From: Robiginitomaculum sp.
GTDB lineage: Bacteria; Pseudomonadota; Alphaproteobacteria; Caulobacterales; Maricaulaceae
NCBI GenBank assembly: GCA_021776515.1
Contig: JAJFFS010000011.1
Location: 186,001-250,000, forward strand
DNA length: 64,000 nucleotides
Reading direction: 5' to 3'
Shown: positions 38,297 to 48,336 of the stretch, in pieces
Position numbering within the stretch: position 1 is the first letter of the stretch
Layout of the letters: the number at the start of each line of letters is the position of its first letter
Notes under the pieces: model-generated
The model's input: the letters and a program-made list of their open reading frames with translations, nothing else
Told to the model about the DNA's origin: nothing
The model's database searches: none
Translations under genes and position numbers: made by a program

Positions 38297-39148
38297 TCAA
38301 AGACCCAGCTCCTCGTTTTTGCGAGCAACCAGCAACGACATAACCTTGGCTGACGTTTCTTCTATGGAGCGCCTGGTAACGTCAATAACCGGCCATTGGT
38401 GCCTGGCGAATAGTCTTTTGGCAAAGATAATTTCTTCACGCACAGCCGCTTCGTTTATATATTCGCTTGGTCGGTGTTCATTCAGGCTTAACAGGCGGTT
38501 GCGGCGTATTTGTACCAAACGGCGCGGGCTTATCGTCAACCCGACCACGAGCGGCCCATCTTGTACGTCTAACAACGTTTCTGGCAGCTCTGCCTTGCCA
38601 ACAATTGGAATGTTTGCAGCCTTGATGCCACGATTAGCAAGATACACACATGTTGGCGTTTTTGATGTGCGGCTAACCCCCAGCAAAATTACTTCGGCCT
38701 GACTTATCCTTTCCGGTGAAAGCCCATCATCGTGCGCCATAGCAAAATTCAAAGCATCTATGCGTTGATGGTATCCCTCATCTTGTGTGTGCTGTGCGCC
38801 AGTTTCATGACTAACAGGCGCTCCCAGATATTGACTAAGTGCGTGTAAAGCAGGCCCTAGAACGTCTATGCAAGGAAAGGCGTTACTTTTGCAAAATTCG
38901 ACCAGGCGCTGTCGCTGATCCTCGTTGACCATTGTGTACAACACCAGGCCAGGCGCAGCTTTAATTTCTTCTTGAACGAGATCCAGCTGTTTTTCTGAGC
39001 GGGTAAGAACGTGCGTGTGTTCTATCGGGATAAGCGATTTAAATTGTGCGCTTGCGGCACGCGTTATTCCAGACAGGGTTTCACCCGTTGCATCGGAAAC
39101 CAGATGTAAATGAACATAGTAGCCTTGTGTTATCTCACGTTCGATCAA
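38297..39148 (-). CDS. ppsR: Pyruvate, phosphate dikinase regulatory protein (PPDK kinase/phosphorylase)
   Basis: 'YYVHLHLVSDATGETL', 'AEVILLGVSRTSKTPTCVYLANRGIKAANIPIV', C-terminal 'WPVIDVTRRSIEETSAKVM'. Confidence 0.92.
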   Translation of the reverse strand: MIEREITQGYYVHLHLVSDATGETLSGITRAASAQFKSLIPIEHTHVLTRSEKQLDLVQEEIKAAPGLVLYTMVNEDQRQRLVEFCKSNAFPCIDVLGPALHALSQYLGAPVSHETGAQHTQDEGYHQRIDALNFAMAHDDGLSPERISQAEVILLGVSRTSKTPTCVYLANRGIKAANIPIVGKAELPETLLDVQDGPLVVGLTISPRRLVQIRRNRLLSLNEHRPSEYINEAAVREEIIFAKRLFARHQWPVIDVTRRSIEETSAKVMSLLVARKNEELGL

Positions 39149-39493
39149 CGCTCTTTCCTTCGGTTAAACGTTAATAAAGTGTTAACAAGCGCTAACAGAA
39201 CTCCGGCGTTTATGTCCTGGTCTTGGTCTGCCCGGATAATACCGCATATAGCCTGAAGTTTTACATTTTTTCCACTGTTGGCATCTTTTTTGTGTGTTTT
39301 ATGGATAAGCTTTCTATTTTCACCTATCGCTTTGATAATATTTACTATTTTATTTTTTTCTTTATTCCAACCTCGTGCCTACCTGTTCATATCATGTGTA
39401 AAAAACCAAAATAAGTTGTGAAATTCGGTTTTGTCATTGCTATTCACAGCGTAATAAAAACCACATCTTAAAATAATATATTATTGGAAAAGT
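39149..39493. other. Putative chromosomal replication origin (oriC)
   Basis: AT-rich gap between ppsR and hemE with divergent flanking genes; CtrA consensus at 39171-39186; DnaA-box-like 9-mers at 39268-39276 (TTTTCCACT), 39300-39308 (TTATCCATA, minus strand) and 39440-39448 (CTATTCACA); AT-rich tract ~39331-39366; parAB and parS nearby. Confidence 0.78.
39171..39186 (+). promoter_or_regulatory. CtrA-type binding site
   Basis: TTAA-taaagtg-TTAAC, exact match to TTAA-N7-TTAAC. Confidence 0.7.
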
Positions 39494-40537
39494 ATGGCCA
39501 TGGGTATTCCGGTAAAACCTCTTTTACAAACGCTTTCTGGGCAAACAAACAGTAAGCCTCCGGTTTGGGTTATGCGACAAGCCGGACGATATTTACCTGA
39601 ATATAGACAGCTGCGCACAGAGGCTCCTTCTTTTATAGATTTTTGTCTCAACCCTAAAATGGCGAGCGAGGCTACACTACAACCACTTCGTCGGTTTGAT
39701 TTGGATGCGGCAATAATTTTTGCCGATATTTTACTCATTCCTTTCGCCATGGAGCGCGGTGTACACTTTGTTTCTGGAGAAGGGCCTAAAATGCAGCCTC
39801 TGGAACGTGGCCAACCCTTGTCGCAACTGGAAAAGGCATGGTCTCTTGCCAAGCTGGAAGCCGTTGGAGAGGCGCTAGGGATTGTTCGTCATGCACTACC
39901 TAAAAATGTTACGCTAATTGGCTTTGCCGGTGCGCCCTGGACGGTTGCTACCTATATGATTGAAGGTGGTGGATCCAAGGACAAATGGGCATCACGATTA
40001 TGGGCCTGGCAGGAACCGGAAGAATTTGACCAGCTGATGGATATTCTGACCGAAGCCAGCATTGATTATCTGTGCATGCAGGCAAAAGCGGGCGCAGAGG
40101 TTCTCAAATTATTTGAATCCTGGGCAGAGGGACTGCCGGAACCCTTTTTTGAGCGCTTTATTATTCGCCCGGCGAAAAACATTGTCGCGGGCCTAAGAGA
40201 GCGCGGCGTAAATTTACCAATTATAGGGTTTCCGCGCGGCTGTGGTAATTTGGCGGTCCGTTATGCCAGCGAAACAGGAATTACGGCACTGGCGCTGGAT
40301 CAGGCACAGGATGGGCGCTGGTTTAGTCAAAACCTGCCAAAAGACATGGTTATCCAGGGGAACCTAGATCCTGCGGTGTTGCGTGTCGGCGGCGCCGCAC
40401 TGCAAAGCGAGGTTGCCCGCGTAAAGCAAAGTTTTGCGGGCAGGGCACATATTTTCAATCTGGGGCACGGGATTACGCCGGATACGCCGATAGAGAATAT
40501 GGAAAAACTGGTTAAGCTGGTGAAAGCAACAACGTGA
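39494..40537 (+). CDS. hemE: Uroporphyrinogen decarboxylase
   Basis: 'PPVWVMRQAGRYLPEYRQLR', 'DAAIIFADILLIPFAMERGVHF', 'QGNLDPAVL', 'HIFNLGHGITPDTPIENMEKLV'. Confidence 0.96.
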   Translation: MAMGIPVKPLLQTLSGQTNSKPPVWVMRQAGRYLPEYRQLRTEAPSFIDFCLNPKMASEATLQPLRRFDLDAAIIFADILLIPFAMERGVHFVSGEGPKMQPLERGQPLSQLEKAWSLAKLEAVGEALGIVRHALPKNVTLIGFAGAPWTVATYMIEGGGSKDKWASRLWAWQEPEEFDQLMDILTEASIDYLCMQAKAGAEVLKLFESWAEGLPEPFFERFIIRPAKNIVAGLRERGVNLPIIGFPRGCGNLAVRYASETGITALALDQAQDGRWFSQNLPKDMVIQGNLDPAVLRVGGAALQSEVARVKQSFAGRAHIFNLGHGITPDTPIENMEKLVKLVKATT

Positions 40538-41505
40538 GTGAAAAAACTGCCATTGTGCTTTTTAATATGGGTGGTCCTGACAGTATTCAAAGTGTTCGCC
40601 CCTTTTTACGCAATCTGTTTGCCGACAAAGCAATCATCAATCTACCAAATCCATTTCGATATATACTGGCAGAGGTCATTAGCCGTAGTCGTGAAAGGGA
40701 AGCCCAAAAAAATTATGCACTGATGGGAGGTGCATCACCAATTCTTGCCGAGAGTAAAAAACAGGCGAAAGCCGTGCAAAACTACCTGGAAAAATTTCTG
40801 CCGGACGAAGAGATAAAATGTTTTATTGCCATGCGATACTGGGCACCGGAAATTTTGGAAACACAAGAAAAAATAAAAACATGGGGCGCATCAAAAATTG
40901 TTCTTTTGCCATTATATCCACAATATTCCACCACAACGACGGGAAGCTTTTTAACAAAATGGGGGAGCGTAAGCGTGGGTCTGCCCAAGGCGACCGCGAT
41001 TTCTGAGTATCCAGACAATGATTTATTTATTCAGGCCCATGTGAAAAAAATCATCAAAGCTTTTGAAAAACACGGATCACCAAAAAACACGCGCATTATT
41101 ATGTCAGCACACGGGTTGCCAGAAAAAATCATCCTTGCCGGCGACCCCTATCAACAACAAATTGAAAAAACCTGCGCAGCCATTGCCAAAAACCTTCCTG
41201 AAACGCTAGACGACATGCACATTGCTTATCAAAGCAAGGTTGGTCGATTAAAATGGACCGGGCCATCAACTTTGGACGTGCTGAAGGTGGCTGGAAAAGA
41301 GCAAAAACCTGTGTTGCTGGTGCCTATAGCCTTTGTTTCCGAACATATAGAGACTTTGGTAGAGCTGGATATAGATTATAAAAAACAGGCCAAGACATTT
41401 GGTATAAAAACCTATATGCGTGTGCCTGCATTGGGGATAGAGCCTGATTACATTGCCTGTCTTGGCAAGCTGGCTATAGGGGCCATGAGAGACGAGCAAA
41501 AATGA
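40534..41505 (+). CDS. hemH: Ferrochelatase
   Basis: 'VLFNMGGPDSIQSVRPFLRNLFAD', 'LLPLYPQYSTTTTGSF', 'SAHGLPEKIILAGDPY', 'PIAFVSEHIETLVELDIDY'. Confidence 0.96.
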   Translation: MSEKTAIVLFNMGGPDSIQSVRPFLRNLFADKAIINLPNPFRYILAEVISRSREREAQKNYALMGGASPILAESKKQAKAVQNYLEKFLPDEEIKCFIAMRYWAPEILETQEKIKTWGASKIVLLPLYPQYSTTTTGSFLTKWGSVSVGLPKATAISEYPDNDLFIQAHVKKIIKAFEKHGSPKNTRIIMSAHGLPEKIILAGDPYQQQIEKTCAAIAKNLPETLDDMHIAYQSKVGRLKWTGPSTLDVLKVAGKEQKPVLLVPIAFVSEHIETLVELDIDYKKQAKTFGIKTYMRVPALGIEPDYIACLGKLAIGAMRDEQK

Positions 41506-41963
41506 ATTTTATCGCAGAAAATTATGACATTTGGCGTGCGGGGCACATTCTGACGGTTATTGCCTGGATGGCTGGCCTTCTCTATTTGCCACGTCTGTTT
41601 ATTTATCACTTTAGCGCAAAGCCGGATGGGGAACTGGAAACCTGCCTGATAGCTCAGGAGCACAGGTTATTACGAATGATCATGAATCCGGCTTTTGTCC
41701 TGGTATGGGGTTTTGGCATATTGTTGATTATTGCCAATGCAGGGCGGGCAGGCGGATGGAGTGTTTTTCTATCCTGGCCGTGGGTTTTTAAATTTTCGCT
41801 GATAACCGTGATGACGGTCTTGCATCATTACTTTGCCTTGATGCGAAAACAATTTGCCAAGGGTGAACGACCATTAAGCGAAAAAAAGTGGCGCATCATA
41901 AACGAGCTACCCGCCGTATTGGCCATATTTATAGTGGTTATTGCTGTTGTTTGGTTACGCTAA
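41502..41963 (+). CDS. hemJ: Protoporphyrinogen oxidase HemJ
   Basis: Multi-TM 153 aa; 'RAGHILTVIAWMAGLLYLPRLFIYH', 'FKFSLITVMTVLHHYFALMRKQFA', 'RIINELPAVLAIFIVVIAVV'. Confidence 0.92.
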   Translation: MNFIAENYDIWRAGHILTVIAWMAGLLYLPRLFIYHFSAKPDGELETCLIAQEHRLLRMIMNPAFVLVWGFGILLIIANAGRAGGWSVFLSWPWVFKFSLITVMTVLHHYFALMRKQFAKGERPLSEKKWRIINELPAVLAIFIVVIAVVWLR

Positions 41964-42145
41964 CGGCGTTGCCGGAAAACAAACACGCTTGACGGCTGTT
42001 GCGCAGCGTGCTTTTAGAAAACCTCTCTTGAGGCGGTAACCGATACAGGTTTGCGGCCTATTACCCAAAACATATTTTTTTCGTTTGTAACGCACGATCC
42101 GCGTGCCTTTGGCAAACATAAAGCCCCATAGGAGTCTCAGCCAAA

Positions 42146-43495
42146 ATGTCTGTGGAAGATCAAAATGAAACCGAAACGGCCGAGGATACTACGGTTGAAG
42201 AGATCATTGTAAAAGCTCGCCCGGAAGGCATGTCTCGCATGACCTTGCAGGAGCTTAAAGAAAAAGATCCTAAAGACCTTTTGAAACTGGCTGAATCTCT
42301 GGACATTGAAAATGCATCGACCATGCGCAAGCAGGATATGATGTTTGCTATTCTGAAAGACCTTGCCGAAAGAGATGTAGAAATATATGGCGGCGGCGTT
42401 CTGGAAACATTGCAGGACGGGTTTGGGTTTTTGCGATCACCAGAAGCGAACTACCTGGCCGGACCTGACGATATTTATGTAAGTCCGGTACAAATACGCC
42501 AACTGGGCCTTAGAACGGGCGATACGGTAGAGGGCGAAATACACAGCCCGCGTGATGGCGAGCGTTATTTTGCGCTGGTCAAAACAACCAAAATCAATTT
42601 TGAAGACCCTGAAAAGGTACGACATAAGGTTGTTTTTGATAATTTGACACCGCTTTACCCTGACGAGCAGATGAAAATGGAAACCCAGGACCCGACCATA
42701 AAAGATCGTTCAGGGCGGGTGATTGATATTGTTGCACCTTTAGGAAAGGGGCAGCGCGCCCTGATTGTGGCGCCCCCACGAACGGGTAAAACGGTGCTAT
42801 TGCAAAACATTGCGCACGCCATAGAAGCGAACCACCCGGAATGCTTTTTGATCGTCTTGCTGATCGATGAAAGGCCTGAAGAGGTTACCGATATGCAGCG
42901 CTCGGTTAAAGGAGAAGTGGTTTCTTCTACCTTTGATGAGCCAGCAACGCGACACGTGCAAGTTGCTGAAATGGTTATAGAAAAAGCTAAGCGTCTGGTC
43001 GAACATGGCCGTGATGTGGTTATTTTACTGGATTCCATAACACGGCTGGGCCGGGCTTATAATACCGTCGTGCCCTCTTCGGGTAAGGTCCTGACAGGCG
43101 GCGTCGATGCAAACGCCTTGCAGCGCCCAAAGAGATTTTTTGGCGCAGCGCGCAACATAGAAAACGGCGGCTCACTAAGCATTATCTCGACGGCACTGGT
43201 TGAAACGGGATCGCGCATGGACGAAGTAATTTTTGAAGAATTTAAAGGCACGGGCAACTCAGAAATTGTACTGGATCGCAAAGTTTCTGATAAGCGCGTA
43301 TTCCCGGCAATAGATGTCACCAAATCGGGCACACGCAAGGAAGAGCTTTTGGTGCCCAAGGATGTTCTGCAAAAAATGTTTGTACTCCGCCGCATTCTCA
43401 ACCCGATGGGCACGACAGACGCCATAGAGTTTTTACTCGAAAAACTACGTCAAACGAAAGACAATGATGAATTTTTTGAAAGCATGAACACGTAA
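42146..43495 (+). CDS. rho: Transcription termination factor Rho
   Basis: '[27 protein letters not shown]', '[26 protein letters not shown]', '[29 protein letters not shown]', '[15 protein letters not shown]'. Confidence 0.98.
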   Translation: MSVEDQNETETAEDTTVEEIIVKARPEGMSRMTLQELKEKDPKDLLKLAESLDIENASTMRKQDMMFAILKDLAERDVEIYGGGVLETLQDGFGFLRSPEANYLAGPDDIYVSPVQIRQLGLRTGDTVEGEIHSPRDGERYFALVKTTKINFEDPEKVRHKVVFDNLTPLYPDEQMKMETQDPTIKDRSGRVIDIVAPLGKGQRALIVAPPRTGKTVLLQNIAHAIEANHPECFLIVLLIDERPEEVTDMQRSVKGEVVSSTFDEPATRHVQVAEMVIEKAKRLVEHGRDVVILLDSITRLGRAYNTVVPSSGKVLTGGVDANALQRPKRFFGAARNIENGGSLSIISTALVETGSRMDEVIFEEFKGTGNSEIVLDRKVSDKRVFPAIDVTKSGTRKEELLVPKDVLQKMFVLRRILNPMGTTDAIEFLLEKLRQTKDNDEFFESMNT

Positions 43496-43686
43496 GTAAA
43501 AAGGGATCTGGTCATACTGCGGTAGTGCTGAGATGGCACTGGCGGAGTGTGGCAGAGAAGAAAAATAAGGCGGTGCCACCACCTTTTTAAGAAAAAACAG
43601 CGAGGGGGTTGTGGCAAGACCAGCGGCTAGTTTGCAATAATGAGACCCACCGAAATGAGAAAACCACGACCCCGTACTGGCACAGG

Positions 43687-43950
43687 ATGGCTGGTTGGTT
43701 CAAGTTTGGATTAAAAGAATAAGAACTTGTTTTTTTGCATGCTTGGCAGCGTAAATTCACCCTTTCCAAAAGCACGCACAACAAGCAAACCTTTATTAAA
43801 AACGACCGCTTTCAACGGCTGCTCAACACCAGGTCTAAAATAAACACCTGGATTTAGCGGATTGTAAAAGCCAGGATAATTTAGCGCCGCCACGGTTTGT
43901 ATAAAATCTGTATGGGGTGTTATTGCGAAGGCTGGTTATACTTTTAACAA
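43687..43950 (-). pseudogene. Possible remnant of a protein-coding gene
   Basis: Minus-strand reading (approximate limits) 'PAFAITPHTDFIQTVAALNYPGFYNPLNPGVYFRPGVEQPLKAVVFNKGLLVVRAFGKGEFTLPSMQKNKFLFF*' has protein-like composition but no proper start, and begins just after an in-frame stop. Confidence 0.25.
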
Positions 43951-44131
43951 GCAGGTCATACCCGCATTAAGATGACAAAAGGCAACGCACCGTCGTTTTC
44001 TGACAAAGCAGGATAATCTGCGAATCTGTCATTAAAATAGCGAGTATTTATGTTATGAGACATGAAGCGGCCCGCCCCCCCGTTTGGACAAGGCGTGGTG
44101 TCGGATAGAAACAAGCACGAAGGGAAACACC

Positions 44132-44380
44132 ATGAAGGTTAAAATAGATATTTCCTGCACACCGCAAGAAGCACGTACTTTTTTCGGTTTGCCTGATGTT
44201 CAGGGCTTAAATGAAGCTCTGACAGAAGAAATGACAAAGCGAATGCAGGAAAACATGGCAGAGCTTTCGCCTGACGCATTGATGGGGCAGTGGATGTCTC
44301 TTGGTGGTAAAATGGGCGAGCAGTTTATGGGCCTTATGTCTGGTGCAGTGAGGGGCGCAACACCAAAAAACCGTGAGTAA
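44132..44380 (+). CDS. Small conserved protein (DUF6489-like)
   Basis: 'MKVKIDISCTPQEARTFFGLPDVQGLNEALTEEMTKRMQENM' pattern; internal ATG 44132 preferred. Confidence 0.7.
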   Translation: MKVKIDISCTPQEARTFFGLPDVQGLNEALTEEMTKRMQENMAELSPDALMGQWMSLGGKMGEQFMGLMSGAVRGATPKNRE

Positions 44381-45731
44381 TTGTAGACCAACTATCTTTG
44401 CATTAACAACGCCGCCAGGCAGATCCGGGCTGGCCGTTATGCGCGTAAGTGGTGGAAAAGCCACAGAAATATTACACACCCTGTGCCGCAGAAAAGACTT
44501 TTTAGCTCGCAAAGCCAAGCTCGCACCCGTTTATTTTATAAAAGCCGCCGAGCCGTTTGACCACCCATTGGTCTTGTGGTTTTCAGGCCCGGCCAGTTAT
44601 ACGGGTGAAGATGTATTTGAGCTGCACCTACATGGTGGCCCGGCTGTTATAGAGGCCGCATCATCTGCGTTATTGGCGTTGGGCGCAATACCTGCTGGCG
44701 CAGGAGAGTTTACCAGACGCGCATTTGAAAACGGCAAGCTGGATTTGGTGCAGGCCGAGGCTGTTGCTGACCTTATTGATGCACAAACACGTGGCCAACG
44801 GGAGCAGGCACAACGTCAATTGCGCGGCGACCTGGGCGCAATGTATGAGGGCTGGCGTGACGATCTAGGTATTATACGAGCTCAAATAGAAGCGTGCATA
44901 GACTTTCCCGAAGAGGAGGACGTGTTAGCCGATGCAATGAAGGCGGTGGCACCGAAAGTAGAGGCGCTGGTTTCGTTGTTGAGCGCCCATATGGAAGACA
45001 GCAAACGCGGCATGCGCATTCGTGATGGCGTAAGCATTGCGCTTATCGGCGCGGTAAATGCCGGAAAATCAACCTTGCTCAACGCCCTTGCCGGTGAAGA
45101 TGCGGCCATTGTTTCAGACGAACCCGGCACAACCAGAGACGTTGTGCGCGTCAGCATGAACCTGGGTGGTTTTTTGGTTGATCTGGCAGATACGGCTGGC
45201 ACAAGAGACGGTGCGCAAGGCATTGAAAAAGAAGGTATTCGGCGCGCAAAACAGACGGCAGAAAATGCGGATGCTCGCATATTGGTTATAGATTCTAACC
45301 CGCCAATGACCGTGTCTGAAAAGACAAAAACCCAGATAAGAGATGGAGATTTTGTTGTCCTGAACAAACAGGATCAAAGAGGCGCAGGGTCACAGGCGGT
45401 GGACCTTGGCATAAACACGCCAGTGCAAACCCACTATGTTTCGGCTAAAACGGGTGAGGGGGTGAGCGAACTGCTCGCTGCTTTGGAAGTACACATTATA
45501 GAAATGCTGGGCAACAGGGAGGCGCCTGGGCTAACCAGAGCGCGCCACCAACAGGCTATAGAGGAAACACGGTCTGCTTTGGTTCAGGCAACGCAACAAC
45601 TGGGCAGGCACCCGGAGTTGGCGGGCGAACGCTTAAGAGAAGCGAGCGCGGCGCTGGGACAGATAACGGGCGAGACAGGAGCAGAAGAAATTCTGGATAA
45701 AATTTTTAGCGGATTTTGTATTGGAAAATAA
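44373..45731 (+). CDS. mnmE: tRNA uridine-5-carboxymethylaminomethyl modification GTPase
   Basis: 'TIFALTTPPGRSGLAVMRVSG', 'PGEFTRRAFENGKLDLVQAEAVADLI'-like region, 'GAVNAGKSTLLNALAGEDAAIVSDEPGTTRDVV', C-terminal 'IFSGFCIGK'. Confidence 0.97.
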   Translation: MSNCRPTIFALTTPPGRSGLAVMRVSGGKATEILHTLCRRKDFLARKAKLAPVYFIKAAEPFDHPLVLWFSGPASYTGEDVFELHLHGGPAVIEAASSALLALGAIPAGAGEFTRRAFENGKLDLVQAEAVADLIDAQTRGQREQAQRQLRGDLGAMYEGWRDDLGIIRAQIEACIDFPEEEDVLADAMKAVAPKVEALVSLLSAHMEDSKRGMRIRDGVSIALIGAVNAGKSTLLNALAGEDAAIVSDEPGTTRDVVRVSMNLGGFLVDLADTAGTRDGAQGIEKEGIRRAKQTAENADARILVIDSNPPMTVSEKTKTQIRDGDFVVLNKQDQRGAGSQAVDLGINTPVQTHYVSAKTGEGVSELLAALEVHIIEMLGNREAPGLTRARHQQAIEETRSALVQATQQLGRHPELAGERLREASAALGQITGETGAEEILDKIFSGFCIGK

Positions 45732-45736
45732 GCGAT

Positions 45737-45752
45737 TGTTTCACGTGAAACA
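45737..45752. promoter_or_regulatory. parS centromere site 1
   Basis: Perfect TGTTTCACGTGAAACA, part of a 20-bp palindrome ATTGTTTCACGTGAAACAAT (45735-45754), in the mnmE-mnmG gap. Confidence 0.97.
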
Positions 45753-45835
45753 ATACGGTTTTAAGAGAGAGACAAAGAGTCGACATTTGGCCTTGATGGG
45801 GTTATTGAGCGCGCCCTGGAGCGCATGGCGGAAAA

Positions 45836-47710
45836 ATGCTTAAAACCAACAAAACCTGGGACGTCGTGGTAATTGGCGGTGGACATGCGGGCTGCGAAGC
45901 CGCTGCCGCTGCTGCTCGTCTTGGTGCATCCGTTTTACTGATTAGTCCCAGCGCAAACGATTTTGGACAAATGTCATGTAATCCAGCTATAGGCGGTATT
46001 GGCAAAGGGCATTTGGTGCGCGAAGTAGATGCGCTTGATGGCCTTATGGGCAAGGCGGCCGACGCCTCGGGTATTCAGTTTCGCCTGCTTAATCGCAGCA
46101 AGGGGCCGGCGGTGCAAGGGCCGCGCACCCAGTCAGACCGAAAGCTATATAAGGACGCAATTGCAGACTTTATTACAGAGCAGGACGGGCTGCATATCTG
46201 TGAAGATCGCGTAGAAGATATAGATATTCAAGACCAAGGGGTACGTGCGGTTATTTGTGCCAGCGGCGCACGATATGATTGTGCTTCTGTGGTATTAACC
46301 ACAGGTACGTTTTTAAATGGCGTTATACACAGGGGCGGGAAGCAGGAGGCTGCTGGCCGGTTTGGAGAAGCGCCTTCTCTTGGCCTGGCCCATACGCTGG
46401 CAAAGCTGAATTTGCCTATGGGGAGGTTAAAAACAGGCACGCCCGCACGGCTTATCAAAGAGAGTATAAACTGGAGCGCGCTGGTAACGCAGGCGGCAGA
46501 TGACAACCCTGTGCCCCTGTCTTTTTTGACAGGCAACATCACGGTTCCACAAATTGCCTGCGCGATAAGTGAAACGAACCAGAAGACGCACAAAATTATC
46601 GCTGAGAATTTGGCGCTTTCTGCCATGGGAAGCGGCAATATTAGCGGACCCGGTCCGCGATATTGCCCGTCTATAGAAGATAAAATCACACGGTTTGCCG
46701 ACAAAAATAGTCACCAGGTTTTTTTAGAGCCAGAGGGCCTTGATAACCCCCATGTCTATCCGAACGGAATATCCACATCACTACAAGAAAATGTGCAAGA
46801 CGCGTTTCTGAAAACCATGGTGGGCTTGGAAAACGTGCGCGTACATCGCTACGGCTATGCCATAGAATATGACTATGTTGACCCCAGGGCGTTACGCGCC
46901 AGCCTTCAGGTCAAAAACATATCCGGGTTATATCTGGCGGGGCAAATTAATGGCACAACCGGATATGAGGAGGCGGCAGCACAAGGCCTTCTTGCCGGGT
47001 TGAATGCGGCGCTGTTTGCGGGTGGCTCAGCGCCCTTTGTTCCAGACCGGAGCGAGGCGTATTTGGGTGTAATGGTTGATGATTTGACCAGCCACGGTGT
47101 TAGTGAGCCCTATCGCATGTACACCTCCCGCGCAGAATACCGGCTGAGCTTGCGTGCAGACAATGCCGATCAGCGTCTGACGCCCATTGGTATTGCGCTA
47201 GGGTGTGTCGGGGTGGAGCGGAAAAGTGTTTTTGATAAAAAATGCGCAGCCTTGAACAAGGCGCGGGCGCTGGCAAAAAAGAGCAACAAAACCCCGCAAG
47301 AACTGCTTCGTTCGGGCATAAAGGTCAATCAGGACGGGGTTCGTCGCAGTGCGCTGGATATTTTGGCATATCCAGATAAGGGTTGGGCAGATGTGGTGCG
47401 GGTTTGGCCAGAACTGGGCACCACCGACAAAAAAATAGCAACACAACTGACTACAGACGCACTGTACGCAGGCTATCTTGAGCGCCAGCAGCGCGATGTT
47501 AAGCGCTTTCGTCGAGAAGAGCACCGCCGTTTACCGGAGGGTCTTGATTATAATGAGATAACGGGGTTATCCAACGAGGCGCGGGAAAAGCTTATCAAGG
47601 CGCAGCCTGAAACAATGGGGCAGGCGGGGCGGCTGGAAGGTGTATCACCAGGCGCGCTAGCATTGCTTTCGCACTATGTGAGGCGCACAAAGCGTCAAAA
47701 AACAGCATGA
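45836..47710 (+). CDS. mnmG: tRNA uridine-5-carboxymethylaminomethyl modification enzyme MnmG (GidA)
   Basis: '[26 protein letters not shown]', '[27 protein letters not shown]', '[12 protein letters not shown]', '[23 protein letters not shown]', '[18 protein letters not shown]'. Confidence 0.98.
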   Translation: MLKTNKTWDVVVIGGGHAGCEAAAAAARLGASVLLISPSANDFGQMSCNPAIGGIGKGHLVREVDALDGLMGKAADASGIQFRLLNRSKGPAVQGPRTQSDRKLYKDAIADFITEQDGLHICEDRVEDIDIQDQGVRAVICASGARYDCASVVLTTGTFLNGVIHRGGKQEAAGRFGEAPSLGLAHTLAKLNLPMGRLKTGTPARLIKESINWSALVTQAADDNPVPLSFLTGNITVPQIACAISETNQKTHKIIAENLALSAMGSGNISGPGPRYCPSIEDKITRFADKNSHQVFLEPEGLDNPHVYPNGISTSLQENVQDAFLKTMVGLENVRVHRYGYAIEYDYVDPRALRASLQVKNISGLYLAGQINGTTGYEEAAAQGLLAGLNAALFAGGSAPFVPDRSEAYLGVMVDDLTSHGVSEPYRMYTSRAEYRLSLRADNADQRLTPIGIALGCVGVERKSVFDKKCAALNKARALAKKSNKTPQELLRSGIKVNQDGVRRSALDILAYPDKGWADVVRVWPELGTTDKKIATQLTTDALYAGYLERQQRDVKRFRREEHRRLPEGLDYNEITGLSNEAREKLIKAQPETMGQAGRLEGVSPGALALLSHYVRRTKRQKTA

Positions 47711-48336
47711 GCGCGCAAGAAGACCGCCAGACATTTGCCAAAACACTCAATGTTTCACGTGAAACATTAGCACGGTTTGATCTTTGGTATGATTTATTGC
47801 AAAAATGGTCGAAAAAAATCAACCTTGTTTCACCAGGCACACTGCAAGACTTTTGGTTGCGACATGCGCTGGATAGTGCGCAAATAGCCGCAATGGCCCC
47901 TAAAGGAACAAAAACCTGGATAGACTTGGGCTCAGGCGCCGGGTTTCCGGGCCTTGCTATTGCTCTGATGTGTATGGAAGACGTGCCATTACACGTTGTC
48001 ATGGTTGAATCCAACGCCAAAAAAGCGGCATTTTTGCGCACCTGTATACAGGAAACAGGCACAGGAGCTGAGGTGGTTTGTGAGCGCACAGAATTGATGC
48101 CGCCAAAGCCATACGACGTTGTTTCCGCCCGGGCCTTGGCACCTCTACCTAAATTACTGGAATTGTCGGCCCCGTTTGTGGGACCAAAAACTGTGCGCCT
48201 GTTTCCCAAGGGGGCAGACGTGCAAAAAGAAATAGATGAAGCGCAACGAGGCTGGACTCTGTGCTATCAATCTATACCAAGTCTGACAGACAAGTGTGCG
48301 TCAGTGTTAGAAATATGGGAAGCTAACCGTGTCTGA
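47707..48336 (+). CDS. rsmG: 16S rRNA (guanine527-N7)-methyltransferase
   Basis: '[46 protein letters not shown]', '[17 protein letters not shown]'. Confidence 0.96.
   Translation: MSAQEDRQTFAKTLNVSRETLARFDLWYDLLQKWSKKINLVSPGTLQDFWLRHALDSAQIAAMAPKGTKTWIDLGSGAGFPGLAIALMCMEDVPLHVVMVESNAKKAAFLRTCIQETGTGAEVVCERTELMPPKPYDVVSARALAPLPKLLELSAPFVGPKTVRLFPKGADVQKEIDEAQRGWTLCYQSIPSLTDKCASVLEIWEANRV
47751..47766. promoter_or_regulatory. parS centromere site 2 (inside rsmG)
   Basis: Perfect TGTTTCACGTGAAACA, part of AATGTTTCACGTGAAACATT (47749-47768), encoding the RsmG 'NVSRETL' segment. Confidence 0.97.

Noticed and set aside
41984-42015. CACGCT...AGCGTG-cTTTT hairpin after hemJ as terminator
   Set aside because: Only a 6-bp stem with a 15-nt loop. 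Possible but too weak to call.
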